Below, piece by piece: positions 14,434 to 25,780 of a stretch of DNA of 64,000 nucleotides. Position 1 is the first letter of the stretch. The number at the start of each line of letters is the position of its first letter. The stretch is from Begonia masoniana (taxonomy: Eukaryota; Streptophyta; Magnoliopsida; Cucurbitales; Begoniaceae), in the NCBI GenBank assembly GCA_022432975.1, contig CM039502.1, positions 74,543,497 through 74,607,496 on the forward strand, written 5' to 3'. Under the pieces are notes generated by a model. It ran no database searches. It was not told the DNA's origin and saw nothing but the letters and a program-made list of their open reading frames with translations. Position numbers and translations under genes: made by a program.

Positions 14434-15006
14434 TGTAAACTAAGTTTGCTTTATTTTTCTCAAGCTTTAATTTGCTATTCTTTGTATTAACAGAGAACTT
14501 ACAGAATCATAAATCAAGAGCAATCCCAGAATCTAGAACTAATTGATTTTCACAGAACAAAAACATAATATCAAACATAATCCAGAGAGATGACAAAACC
14601 ATAAACATCTTTCTTTTCTTCTCTGGAAAACTTAACAGTAGGGAGAGAAACATGATGATTCATTTTCATTAACAGGAAAACATGAAAATGAACGTAGCTT
14701 ACTTGGATCCATGCCTAAGGACTAGTTTCTCTATCTTTCCCCTTTAGTTTTCTTCACTGGTGATTTTTCAGATAGAGCAAAACCACCGTTTTTTTCGTTT
14801 CTATGGCAAAGAGAGGACCATTCCTCTATATAGTCATTATTGATCTTAATCTCCATCAGATTAAGCATTAATAAACAAAAAGTAACCAATAGGATTTGCA
14901 CACCTTGAGCCACATCACGTGGGTATCATAAATTGTTGAGTCTTCATAGAGTTTTCATAGAAGACTTTTGCAGAACAATAAATGAAGGGTTATTGAATGC
15001 CCAACA
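14434..15006 (-). repeat. 3' LTR of element B (573 bp)
   Basis: On the minus strand it runs TGTTGGGCATTC ... AGTTTACA. A TATA-like CTATATAG sits near 14825. The plus-strand TTCTCCCACTTGG at 15007-15019 is the complement of the polypurine tract. Confidence 0.93.
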
Positions 15007-15388
15007 TTCTCCCACTTGGCTCAATGGTCATAATCTATAATACTTATACGTAAAATCAAATTCATCATAATATTGAGCAAATCTAACATCCTTATGGAAT
15101 ATATGATTAATATGGATCATAGCGGTCATATGTCAATTATAACGACACAGTTCCTTCCATGTATCACATACTAATTTTATACTCAACATCATCACTAAAA
15201 GGAATAACATAATGGTCCACATTAGTGTCTTTCTCAAAGACAAATCCTGTTTATGACTTCATCAGTTCATAATGTCATTATGAATGCATTCATTATAATC
15301 AAACATGATTCATAAATATATATCAGAAACTATCAATAAGGAGCTCAAGAGTGTCCATTACATAAAGAACACAAACATAAACATAAAG

Positions 15389-17283
15389 TTAACCTTCAGA
15401 AATGCCCATTCGTTCAACATGTTCTGTAAATATCTTTGGTGGCAATCCTTTAGTTAACGGATCCGCGATCATAAGCTTGGTGCTTATGTGTTCGATTGAC
15501 ACCCTTTGTTTCTGAACTTCTTCTTTAACGGCCAAGTATTTCAATTCTATATGTTTAGCACCTTTGGAATACTTGTCGTTTTTAGAAAAGAAGACTGCTG
15601 CGGAGTTGTCACAATAAATTTTCAGCGGCTTGGCAATACTGTCAACAATTCCAAGTTCTGAAATAAAGTTCCGCAGCCATAAACCCTGAATTGTAGCCTC
15701 AAAACATGCTACAAACTCAGCCTCCATAGTGGACGTAGCAGTGACAGACTGCTTCGCACTCTTCCATGAGATTGCGCCATCGGCTAAAAGGAACAAATAG
15801 CCAAACGTGGATTTTCTGGTATCCACACATCCAGCATAATCAGAATCTGAATATCCAATCACTTCCAGATGATCAGATCGTCTATAAGTGAGCATGTGTT
15901 CCTTCGTTCCTTGTAGATACCTAAGGACTTTCTTTGCAGCTTTCCAATGTTCTATACCCGGATTACTTTGATACCGTCCCAGCATGCCGACAGCAAAACT
16001 AATGTCGGGTCTGGTACAAGTCTGTGCGTACATCAAGCTGCCCACAATAGAAGCATAAGGAATGTCTTTCATTTGTGTACGTTCCAATTCATTCTTTGGA
16101 CATTGATATTAAATTTATCTCCTTTCTGAATTGGAACAACACTTGCTGAACATTTCTCCATTCTGAATCTCTCTAGAACTTTATTAATATAGGTTTTCTG
16201 AGACAATCCCAACAATCCTTGTGATCTATTTCGGAATATTTCAATTCCGATCACAAAGGATGCCTCTCCCATATTTTTCATTTCCAAGTTCATATCGAGA
16301 TAGTTCTTGGTTTCGTACATTAAGCCAAGATCATTAGTAGCTAGCAAGATATCATCAACATACAGAATCAAAAATATAAACTTACTCCCACTTACCTTTA
16401 GATATATACACCGATCAACGATGTTTTCCTTAAATCCAAAGGAGGTGATGGTATCATTAAACTTAAGATACCATTGTCTGGAAGCTTGTTTAAGTCCGTA
16501 TAGTGATTTCTTTAGTTTACACACCATGTGTTCTTGTCCTTTAACAACAAAACCTTCAGGTTGGTCCATATAAACTTCCTCATCTAAATTCTCATTCAAA
16601 AAAGCAGTTTTCACATCCATTTGTTGAAGCTCTAAATCATAATGAGCTACCATTGCCATAATAATTCTGAAAGAATCCTTTTTCGAAACAGGAGAAAAGG
16701 TTTCTTTGTAATCAATACCATCTTTCTGAGTAAAACCTTTAGCAACAAGTCTGGCTTTATGTCGTTCGATATTGCCATTAGAGTCGCGTTTAGTCTTAAA
16801 GACCCATTTACACCCAACTCTTTTACAACCTTCAGGCAATTCAACGAGTTTCCAAACTTCATTTTGTTCCATTGATTTTAACTCATCTTTCATGGCATTT
16901 AACTATTTATCAGAATTTTCACTTTCTATAGCTTGTGAAAACGAAACTGGATCATCATCAAGTCCTAAATCATAATCGGACTCTTGAAGATAAACCACAT
17001 AATCATTCGAAATAGCAGATCTTCTTTCTCTTACAGATCTACGTAATGGTATTTCTTGTGGTTCATCTATTATAGGTTCATTCACCTCATTATGTGGAAT
17101 TTGATCATTAATTTGTTGTTCGTGTAAGTCATGGATATTTTCAACAACTGTTGGAACAACAACTTGAGTAGAAGTTATGGTTATTGGAACTTGCACCCTA
17201 ACTTCTTTAATTTCCACTTTACGTGGTTCCAAACTCCCACTGATGTCACCACTTTCAATGAACCTAGCATTCCTCAGTTTCAA
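15389..17283 (-). pseudogene. Element B pol: linker, RT and RNase H (broken)
   Basis: Minus strand. 17283-16906 is the integrase-RT linker ending in LRRSVRERRSAISNDYVVY and a serine/aspartate-rich stretch. A TAG at 16903 follows, most simply a Trp codon mutated to stop. RT runs from 16893 (VGCKWVFKTKRD, QQMDVKTAFLNE, LYGLKQASRQWY, catalytic LYVDDILLAT). A one-base shift near 16087-16110 separates RT from RNase H (YSDSDYAGC, MEAEFVACFEA, IYCDNSAAV, ADPLTKGLPP). Apart from these lesions the protein is well preserved and ends normally at 15389. Confidence 0.9.
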
Positions 17284-19470
17284 CTATTCTCGTACTATGG
17301 CTAGGACAATAAAATCTATACCCTTTTGATTTTTCTGGATAACCAATGAAAAACCACTGGTTGTTCTTGAATCCAGTTTTCTTTCATGTGGATTATAAAT
17401 TCTTACTTCTGCTGGGCAACCCCAAACATGCAGATGCCTTAAACTGGGTTTCTTACCTGTCCACAGTTCAAATGGAGTATTTGAAACTGCCTTACTAGGA
17501 ACCCTGTTTAATAAGTATACAGCAGTCCTTAAAGCATACATCCACAATGACAAGGGTAAAGATGAATTACTTAACATACTCCTAACCATATCCATCAAAG
17601 TACGATTACGCCTTTCTGCAACACCATTCTGTTCTGGTGTTCCTGGCATTGTGTATTGTGCACAAATACCACGACTTTCTAGGAATTTAGCAAATGGACC
17701 TAGATGTTGTCCATTTTCATCATAACTTCCATAATATTCACCACCTCTATCAGATCTCATAATTTTCACTTTTCTATCTAATTGTCTTTCAACCTCAGTA
17801 ACAAACACTTCGAGAGCATTTACTGATTGAGATTTTTCATTAAGTAGATAGATATAACCATAACGTGAAAAATCATCAATAAAGGTGATAAAATATCTTT
17901 CTCCACCAAAGGATGGAACATCAAACGGACCACATATATCGGTGTGTATAATTTCAAGGAGCTGTTTGCTTCTTGTGGCTACTTTCTTACTTGTGTTTCT
18001 CGTTTGCTTTCCTTTAATACAATCAACACAAATATTTAGATCATTAAAATTCAAATTTGGAAGAATTGATTGCTTTATCAATCTTTCCATTCTTTCTTTG
18101 GATATATGACCTAATCGTTTATGCCACAAATTAGCAGAACATTCATTCATTATACCACGTTTCGTTCCAACATTACGATGCTCAATTACAAGGGTTTCAG
18201 CAAAACAATAATCAAGCTTTAACTTGTACAAACCATCATATAAAACACCAGTACCAATAAGAACATTATCTTTATACAAACTAAAACATTCATTCCCAAA
18301 CATACAGGAATATCCAGCTGTATCAAGTTTCGATAATGAAACTAAATTACGAGAAACAGATGGAACATAAACAGTTTGAAAAAGATCTAATTGATGTCCG
18401 GTGTCCAACATTAACCGGTAAGTTCCAATAGCTTCAACTGGAACTTTCATCCGATTGCCCATATAAATATATCTTTCATTTGGGCTTATGGTTTGGGCCG
18501 TAAGGAATCTCTGCATCGTATTAGAAACGTGAGTAGTACAACCAGAATCAATCCACCAAGTATTACAAGGAACTTCAGTTAAATTTGATTCGAAACATAC
18601 TAAAGCACTAGACTTACCTTTCTTTTCGAACCATGCCTTACGTTTCAGGCAATCTTTCTGATAGTGTCCTTGTTTTCCACAGAAATGACACTTATCTTTC
18701 TTCTGTTCCTTCTTGTGAATTTGGAAAGAGGACTGAGCTACCGATGATAGTCCTTTCTTACCCTTTCCACCTTTCTTTCCTGGTTTCTTTCCAGCTCCTT
18801 CATAATTCATGAGATTGACAGCTTGAGTTCCTGGTTTCTTTAGCCTTGCTTCTTCCTGAATGAGCATGCTTTGTAATTCATGCACATTCCATTTAGTCCT
18901 CATAGTATTATAGCTCATATGAAATGGGCCATATTGAGGAGGCAAGGAGTTCAGGATGAATGTCACTAGGAAGTTCTCGTTCACTTCCATTCCCATGGAT
19001 TTTAATCTTGCTGCCATGTTTGTCATTTCGACAACATGTTCATGCATGGTACGTGAACCATCAAACTTCATGGTGGTCAAAGTACCCATCAGTGTTCCAG
19101 CAAGTGATTTATCAGCTGATTCTGACTGAGAACATTCTTTCACAAATTTCATAAATTCCATAGCACTTTCGGTGTTCGAAAATGTGGACTTGATGTTACT
19201 TGCTACTGTCATTCGCATAAACATTAAGCTTAGTCTGTTTGATCTTTCCCAAGCATTATAGAACGATCTTTGATCTGTGCTACTAGTTTCAGTTATAGCA
19301 GCTGGTTTCTCACTTACAAGTGTTAAATCAAGATCCAGAACACCAAGGTGAAACTGAACTTGTTCGCACCATTCAGAGAAATTTAGACCAGAAAACTTCA
19401 CAACAGATGTGGCTTGCGAATGAAGAGCAACAAGAATAGATGCTGCAAAATATAAAACACGATTATACAT
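17284..19470 (-). CDS. Element B gag-protease-integrase ORF (728 aa)
   Basis: An open frame from ATG at 19470. Gag occupies about residues 1-250. The zinc knuckle CHFCGKQGHYQKDC is at 261-274, the protease DSGCTTH signature has its Asp near 308, and the pre-integrase box is LWHKRLGHIS. The integrase core has [18 protein letters not shown] and NGVAERRNRTL. The last about 20 residues (after TTSGF) are out of frame, because one indel near 17340 and a compensating one just past the TAG at 17284 shift about 55 bases. The first residues (hydrophobic VLYFAASILVAL) follow a TATTTTGCAG, which resembles a splice acceptor, so the true N-terminus is uncertain. Confidence 0.88.
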   Translation of the reverse strand: MYNRVLYFAASILVALHSQATSVVKFSGLNFSEWCEQVQFHLGVLDLDLTLVSEKPAAITETSSTDQRSFYNAWERSNRLSLMFMRMTVASNIKSTFSNTESAMEFMKFVKECSQSESADKSLAGTLMGTLTTMKFDGSRTMHEHVVEMTNMAARLKSMGMEVNENFLVTFILNSLPPQYGPFHMSYNTMRTKWNVHELQSMLIQEEARLKKPGTQAVNLMNYEGAGKKPGKKGGKGKKGLSSVAQSSFQIHKKEQKKDKCHFCGKQGHYQKDCLKRKAWFEKKGKSSALVCFESNLTEVPCNTWWIDSGCTTHVSNTMQRFLTAQTISPNERYIYMGNRMKVPVEAIGTYRLMLDTGHQLDLFQTVYVPSVSRNLVSLSKLDTAGYSCMFGNECFSLYKDNVLIGTGVLYDGLYKLKLDYCFAETLVIEHRNVGTKRGIMNECSANLWHKRLGHISKERMERLIKQSILPNLNFNDLNICVDCIKGKQTRNTSKKVATRSKQLLEIIHTDICGPFDVPSFGGERYFITFIDDFSRYGYIYLLNEKSQSVNALEVFVTEVERQLDRKVKIMRSDRGGEYYGSYDENGQHLGPFAKFLESRGICAQYTMPGTPEQNGVAERRNRTLMDMVRSMLSNSSLPLSLWMYALRTAVYLLNRVPSKAVSNTPFELWTGKKPSLRHLHVWGCPAEVRIYNPHERKLDSRTTSGFSLVIQKNQKGIDFIVLAIVRE

Positions 19471-20212
19471 TAATGCTTTGAGTCATAAGGCAATCAAACA
19501 ATCATTAATATATATTGAAGTTTTCCTTTGGGTGACACAACAATATATAATCATAAACATAATTGATGCTCAAATTAAATTTCACATAATTGGTAATTAA
19601 CATACTCGAAATAGGCATGCTTGTTATCTTTGGATATACTAAACACACCTACTCAAGCCATATCAATTCACCACAATCATATTCATAATTATAAAATAAT
19701 CAATCCACCTTTGGGCGATTCAACATATTTTATAATCATGAAAATCAATATACTCATGTTAAAATCATCATTTTCATCATGTCATTTCATTATCGAGCAT
19801 CACATAAAACATGAGTAATTGAATTTATTTAATTTGATATCTAAGAAACATGTTCTGATTCGGCCACTTTGGTGACTAACAAATCATCATAATTTAGATA
19901 TCAAACTAAATAATAATAACATTTATTATATTTTGATCTAATTTCAATAATTAATAATGACAAAACGTAATTGTCATTTTTAAACAAAATAATCAAAACA
20001 TCATTTTAACATGAACCATAATATTTTTTTTTTTATGAACATTAATCGGCCGGAATGAACTTTAAAATCGGTCATGAACAGTAATCGCCGGTATGAACAG
20101 TAAATCCGGCCATGAACAGTACGCCGGAAACTTTTATTTTGACAGAAAACAATTATGCAGCAAATAAACATACGATTATTCATTATGAAAAATCAATTGT
20201 TCAAAAACTCAC
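19471..20212 (-). other. 5' leader of element B
   Basis: AT-rich untranslated leader between primer site and gag, with no gene. A short C/G-richer patch with three spaced TGAACAGTAA/TGAACAGTA-like words lies at 20035-20130. Confidence 0.55.
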
Positions 20213-20224
20213 GCTCTGATACCA
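20213..20224 (-). other. Primer-binding site of element B
   Basis: GCTCTGATACCA (complement of TGGTATCAGAGC), two bases from the LTR edge at 20227. Initiator-Met tRNA primer site. Confidence 0.9.
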
Positions 20225-20226
20225 CA

Positions 20227-20788
20227 TGTAAACTAAGTTTGCTTTACTTTTCTCAAGCTTTAATTAGCTATTCTTTGTATTAACAGAGAACTTACAGAAT
20301 TATAAATCAAGAGCAATCCCAGAATCTAGAACTAATTGATTTTCACAGAACAAAAACATAATCCAGAGAGATGACAAAACCATAAACATCTTTCTTTTCT
20401 TCTCTGGAAAACTTAACTAGTAGGGAGAGAAACATGATGATTCATTTTCATTAACAGGAAAACATGAAAATGAACGTAGCTTACCTGGATCCATGCCTAA
20501 GGACTTGTTTCTCTCTCTTTCCCCTTTAGTTTTCTTCACTGGTGATTTTTCAGATAGAGCAAAACCACCGTTTTTTTCGTTTATATGGCAGAGAGAGGAC
20601 AATTACTCTATATAGTCATTATTGATCTTAATCTCCATCAGATTAAGCATTAATAAACAAAAAGTAACCAATAGGATTTGCACACCTTGAGCCACATCAC
20701 GTGGGTATCATAAATTGTTGAGTCTTCATAGAGTTTTCATAGAAGACTTTTGCAGAACAATAAATGAAGGGTTATTGAATGCCCAACA
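20227..20788 (-). repeat. 5' LTR of element B (562 bp)
   Basis: Direct repeat of 14434-15006. It lacks a 12-13-bp segment that the other copy has near 14566-14578 and differs at scattered bases. Confidence 0.93.
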
Positions 20789-20793
20789 GATAC

Positions 20794-21214
20794 GTCAGAA
20801 ATTCTACAGGCAAATCGTTAAAGCTAGAAAGACGTACCCGGATCCATTGATTGAATGCAAAATACCGTAGATCGGGTACGTAGATCTTCTGATTCGACAA
20901 TCACACTCTCTAATGTCTCTCTAGAATGATGGCGGTTCTAAGGAGGCAAAGGGTTCAATTGAGAATTGGGGACCATAACCCTATATTAAACCTAATTGGG
21001 TAATTTACCAGTTTGTCCATCACAAATTGGTAAATTATCCCTGGTGTCTCTACACATTATAATATATCCATATTATATTTACTATACTCTAAAGTCCATT
21101 GAAACTATATTAAATCACTTTAATATGGACTTAAACTTGATGATAACATAATGTATAATTTATAGTTTAACAATTTAGATCCAAATAGAATTATAAGTCC
21201 TTATAATTCTAACA
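20794..21214 (-). repeat. 5' LTR of element A, second fragment
   Basis: Continues the LTR split at 14433 and matches 8299-8719. It ends TATAATTCTAACA, followed by the target copy GTCAC (21215-21219). Confidence 0.92.
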
Positions 21215-21366
21215 GTCACACTTAAAAAAAAGCTTGAAGAAGCACTATGCAGTGTACTTTGATGGTGATTATTTTGAGCTTAAAACCATTAAATAATTGA
21301 GCTCTAGTTTAGAAGTGTTGGATAAGAAAAGGGTGACTACAATTGTTGTTTGTTTATTTTCTTCAG

Positions 21367-23760
21367 CAACTATCTTGTTACTATTATTGTGATTTTGAGC
21401 ATTTTCTATTTTTTCATTGTGATGACTGGTGTTTGTGACAAGATAGTGGAAAGCCTGTGTAGCACAAGAAGGAATCTACTCCTGTTTCATGCTTTCTCTT
21501 CGGAAAACACCTCCGACAACATAAACGATGAACTTTCTTCTAGGATAGCTAGCGTGCTCCAAAGTACAGGACATAGTTATGATGGTGGATTTTGGACAGA
21601 TAATGCAAAGTATGAATCATTGAATGGAAAAAGACATGTTGCTATAGCCACTACTGCTAGCCTTCCTTGGATGACCGGAACAGCTGTTAACCCACTCTTT
21701 CGAGCAGCATATCTTGCAGGGTTTGCAAAACAGAATGTAACATTAGTAGTTCCATGACTGTGCAAATCTGATCAAGAGCTAGTGTATCCAAACGGCATTA
21801 GCTTCAGTTTTCTAGAAGAGCAGGAAATTTACATTCACAAGTGGCTAGAAGAAAGAATTGGTTTTACATTCACAAGTGGCTAGAAGAAAGAATTGGTTTT
21901 AAAGCTAATTTTCAAATATCCTTCTACCCAGGAAAGGTAAACTCTCTTTAAATTTCGGTTAAATGCTATTGCCTAAGCCATCTGTTTTGATTTAATTGTG
22001 GCCCCTTTTCTCATTCTTAGTTTTCAAAAGAAAGGCGAAGCATTATACCCGCTGGAGATACTTCTCAGTTTATTTCTTCCAAGAATGCTGATATTGCTAT
22101 CCTTGAAGAACCAGAGCACTTAAATTGGTATCATCATGGTAAACGTTGGACTGATAAATTTAAACATGTTGGAATTGTCCATACAAATTACTTGGAATAT
22201 ATCAAAAGGGAAAAGTACTGGTGCTCTCCGAGCTTTCCTTGTCAAACACATTAACAATTGGGTTTCAAGAGCTTACTGTCATAAGGTGTGAATTTATTTT
22301 AGCTAAGTTTGTGATGAACTTTAATATGTATATTGTTTGTCATTATGTCATGTTGCGACAACCTTTTTAAGATAAAGATAGGTGTTTGATCTCCCTTTCT
22401 TCTGCCACACAAAATTTATTTTAATTATCTTAGAGCTTTAGAGGCGTTCTTGTTTGGAATTGCTTAACTTTTTTGGGAATCTTTGCCAGGTTATTCGTCT
22501 TTCTGCAGGCAACCCAAGATTTACCAAAATCTGTTATTTGTAATGTCCATGGTGTGAATCCAAAATTTTTGAGAATTGGGGAGAAAGTTGATGGAGATAG
22601 GGAGCTTGGACATCAAGCATTTTCGAAGGGAGCATATTTCTTAGGCAAAATGGTTTGGGCCAAAGGATATAGAGAGTTGCTAGATCTGCTTGCTAAACAT
22701 AAGAATGACCTTGATGGCTTCAATCTGGATGTCTTCGGTAATGGAGAGGATGCCCACGAAGTACAGTGTAGCTAGAAGGCTAAAGCTGAATGTTAACTTC
22801 TAAAAGGAAGGGACCATGCTGATGATTCTCTTCATGGGTAAGATCCTTCTTGATTTTCTGTTTACTTGGACTTCATCTAATGCTGAAAAATATACCATTG
22901 ATGCAGAAAACTTGAGTTTTTCAGTTGAGATTACTTTAATCATTTAATTATTTCTCAATACTTGTAGAACTAAGTCTGATGATCTACTTGATACCATTAA
23001 GTCTGATCTACTTGATACCATCTTTGATAGCTTTATAAATTACCATTAATATCAAAGATTTAAGTTGCTGGATTTACGTTAATTCAGTCGATTTAAATTA
23101 TCTTTTAACCAATTTTTTTGTTTATTTCAAATTTGAGATGGTTCTTTCTGGATTATTTAGTTTTACCACTATAGTCAATATCTTTCTCTTTCCGGTCCTA
23201 TACATATTTTTTTATCTGAAGGTATAAAGTCTTCATAAATCCCAGCTTGAGCGATGCTCTCATGTACCGCAACCACATGAGGCGCTTGCATTGGGAAAAT
23301 TTTTAGTATGTGCAGATCACCCTTCGAACCAGTTCTTTATGACATTTCCTAATTGTTTGACTTACAAGACATCTGAGGATTTTGTTGCTAAAGTAAAGGA
23401 AGCAATGGAAAACGAGCCTCTACCTCTTACACCCGAGCAAAGATATAACCTTTCATGGGAAGCTGCTACCCAGAGATTCATGGAGTTTTCTGAGCTTGAC
23501 AGAATTTTGAATAATGATAAAGACATTACACAATCAAGCAGTTCAATCAATGTGAAGATCATAAAGAAATCAGCTTCAGTGCCTAGCTTGTCAGACATGT
23601 TAGATGGAGGTTTGGCTTTCGGCCATTACTGTCTTACTGGGAATGAGTTTCTCTGACTCTGTACGGGGGCCATACCCGGACCGGGGACCATGATAAACGG
23701 CACTGTAGAGACCTTCATCTCCTTCCTTCTCATGTAGAAAACCCCATCTATGGATGGTAA
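21367..23760 (+). pseudogene. DGD1: DGD1 pseudogene (digalactosyldiacylglycerol synthase, C-terminal half)
   Basis: DGD1 is the chloroplast-envelope glycosyltransferase that makes digalactosyldiacylglycerol from monogalactosyldiacylglycerol and UDP-galactose. Recognisable blocks in order: [114 protein letters not shown] and a C-terminus ending IYGW (stop at 23758). Exons are about 21367-21936, 22021-22285, 22490-22837 and 23222-23760, with GT-AG introns kept, so it is not a processed copy. Lesions: TGA at 21755, a 35-bp duplication at 21831-21900, frameshifts near 22216, 22510, 22770-22800 and 23255-23280, TGA at 23654 and a frameshift near 23685. The N-terminal half is absent; element A lies immediately upstream. 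Confidence 0.92.
21831..21900 (+). repeat. 35-bp tandem duplication inside the DGD1 pseudogene exon
   Basis: Two identical 35-bp copies (21831-21865 and 21866-21900), each beginning ACATTCACAAGTGGC, lie head to tail in the exon encoding the HKWLEERIGF region. Because 35 is not a multiple of three, the duplication alone destroys the frame. Confidence 0.97.
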
Positions 23761-24744
23761 GCAGATAATTTAACTTAAATCCTTAATGTCTCTTAACACA
23801 GTAGTTGCAGTGAGCATCGGAGTCGTCTTGTTGGTTAGAAGAGTCTTGCTTCCTATAGAAGTTGCATTCTTTGTGGGTAAATGTAGTGTTTATAATAAGT
23901 ACATACGATGTCAGCATCAACCTTAAACTGACAACATAAGCTATAGATTTGTTGTCTCACGACTCTCACCCATGAATGTCTTGTTTTCCTGGTTCCATTG
24001 ATTGGTCGAAGTCATGTTGCTTTTGTGCGGATAGATTGGACGAGTCAAAAGGTTGAGGAAGTTTGTAGGTGTGAAGGATAAGGGGAATTACATAATTTTG
24101 TTTTGTTGGCATAATTACGAGAAAGCAAATTCAGATTGATTTATATCTGTGAGTTGAGTTTGTTCTTGCCAAGTCACTCTAAATGATGTGCAACTAAGTA
24201 TAGAAGAGGAGGCTACCCTCAAGAAAGCAGGAATGGCAGAAATATCTGAGAATATGCCCTGAATCAAATTGGCTTCTAAAGCTGCATGAGAAGCCCCTCT
24301 GCAACTTGGTCTCTTTTTTTCCTTTCATTTGGGCCATTTGCCAACCATATTCATTTGGGATCTCTTGCTCCATGCCCAAAAAAAGGTATTTGTTTATTTT
24401 ATATATATATAGACTGCACTACCCTTTTACAACTTGAATTCTCAAGCCTTTTTTTATTATTATTGTTTAGATCTCTTATATTTCTATGAAAGAACTTGAA
24501 TTTCCAACACTTATAGAATCCAGTAATAATAATAATAAAAGTGGTAACCCGCAATATCTTTCATAACCCAGAATCAAATTATACAACACTAACCAGAATA
24601 TAATCACCTCAAAATTAAAAAGTTTGGAATGATTTTCTGAATTATAATGACATAAAACAAAAACAAATCTGGATTGAATAACGATAAATCTTCAGCAGCT
24701 ACATCAAATTAATGGAATCACAGTTTATCTTCATCCTGATATGC
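23761..24744. other. Convergent 3' region between DGD1 pseudogene and ALMT
   Basis: The two genes point toward each other here. The first part looks like former DGD1 3' UTR and the last few hundred bases like the ALMT 3' flank. Short ORFs at 24194-24489 have no supporting pattern. A small (TAA)n repeat occurs near 24520. Confidence 0.6.
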
Positions 24745-25684
24745 CTACTTTGGTGCATTTGTAGTATTCATATGATCATTTACTGTGACGACAGTATATT
24801 CAGCATCAAGAACAGGTTTTATGGTTCCCCGATGAAGTATTTGAGACTTCTCTGGCTGTGGAGATTCTTTAAAATGGGCTTGGAGAGAGAGTTCTTGAAC
24901 AGAATTCAACATTTCTTCTACTGTTTTAACAATCTCTACAAGAATGGAAGCTACTGTTGCATCTTGAGCTATGGCAGTGAGGTCTGCTTTGCACAAAGAA
25001 GCAGCCCGGAGTTCTGTTTTCAGGTCATCAATGGCGGCTTTCGCCTTTTCTAAATGAAAAAATGAAGAAGATGAAGGGTGTGTCATAGTTTTGATTGCTG
25101 AAGCTAATGTTTTCAGTGTCTTGCTTGATTCTGAAGTCATCTTTTTGCATGGTTCTTCAATTCTTCTTTGTAACTGCGAAACCACCTACAAAAAAAAAAA
25201 AGTGAATATTACTAATTTTGATGATTTTGTTTTTCCTTTTTACTTGATTTTTGCTTGTTTTTATTTGATTTAGTTGCTTTATAATTAGTAAAAAAAGACG
25301 GGTGTTCGTACTTGAGGATCAGAATTTATGTAGTTGTTAATGGCTTCTATCTTGTACGCACATTTACGCGTTAGGGTTCCGATCTTCAAGTATTGTTTCC
25401 ACGGATGGCGGAGGAGGAATCGGCCATGTCCAGGTTCCCATCTCGCAAAATTTGCCTGTAAAATCATGTATAAATTGCTATGGCACACGGATAATACAAA
25501 TTCATTTTGTTAGAATGAAATCGTCAATTTTAAATTGAACCTCGCACAATTTTATTATCAGATTTTATCTCAAAATGCGTCGTACTAGTACTAGTTTAAA
25601 GAGGGGTCTTATAATATGTGACTAGTTTAAAGTGCACCACTGACCCTACCAGTGAGTACTGATCAAAGGTTGGAGAAGAAAGTT

Positions 25685-25780
<96 letters not shown>

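Larger units (their letters stand above)
14434..20788 (-). mobile_element. Ty1/copia element B, nested in element A (6,355 bp)
   Basis: LTRs at 14434-15006 and 20227-20788 bound a copia internal region on the minus strand. The target duplication GATAC is present at 14429-14433 and 20789-20793, and joining those flanks reproduces the uninterrupted LTR of element A. The LTR pair looks about 97% identical, differing by a 12-13-bp indel and scattered substitutions, so insertion was fairly recent. The internal region has two in-frame stops and about three frameshifts. Confidence 0.95.
8210..21214 (-). mobile_element. Ty1/copia element A (interrupted by element B)
   Basis: Both ends are defined: the left LTR starts at 8210, the right LTR ends at 21214, and GTCAC lies on each side (8205-8209 and 21215-21219). 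In element orientation it reads LTR, initiator-Met primer site, leader, gag, protease, integrase, RT, RNase H, polypurine tract, LTR, which is the copia order. Its right (5') LTR is split by element B. Removing B leaves 6,650 bp. At least six stops or frameshifts make it non-autonomous. It is older than B, which it hosts. Confidence 0.93.

Noticed and set aside
24194..24489. Short opposing ORFs between DGD1 and ALMT
   Set aside because: Short, overlapping on opposite strands and without any conserved pattern; position fits 3' flanking DNA.
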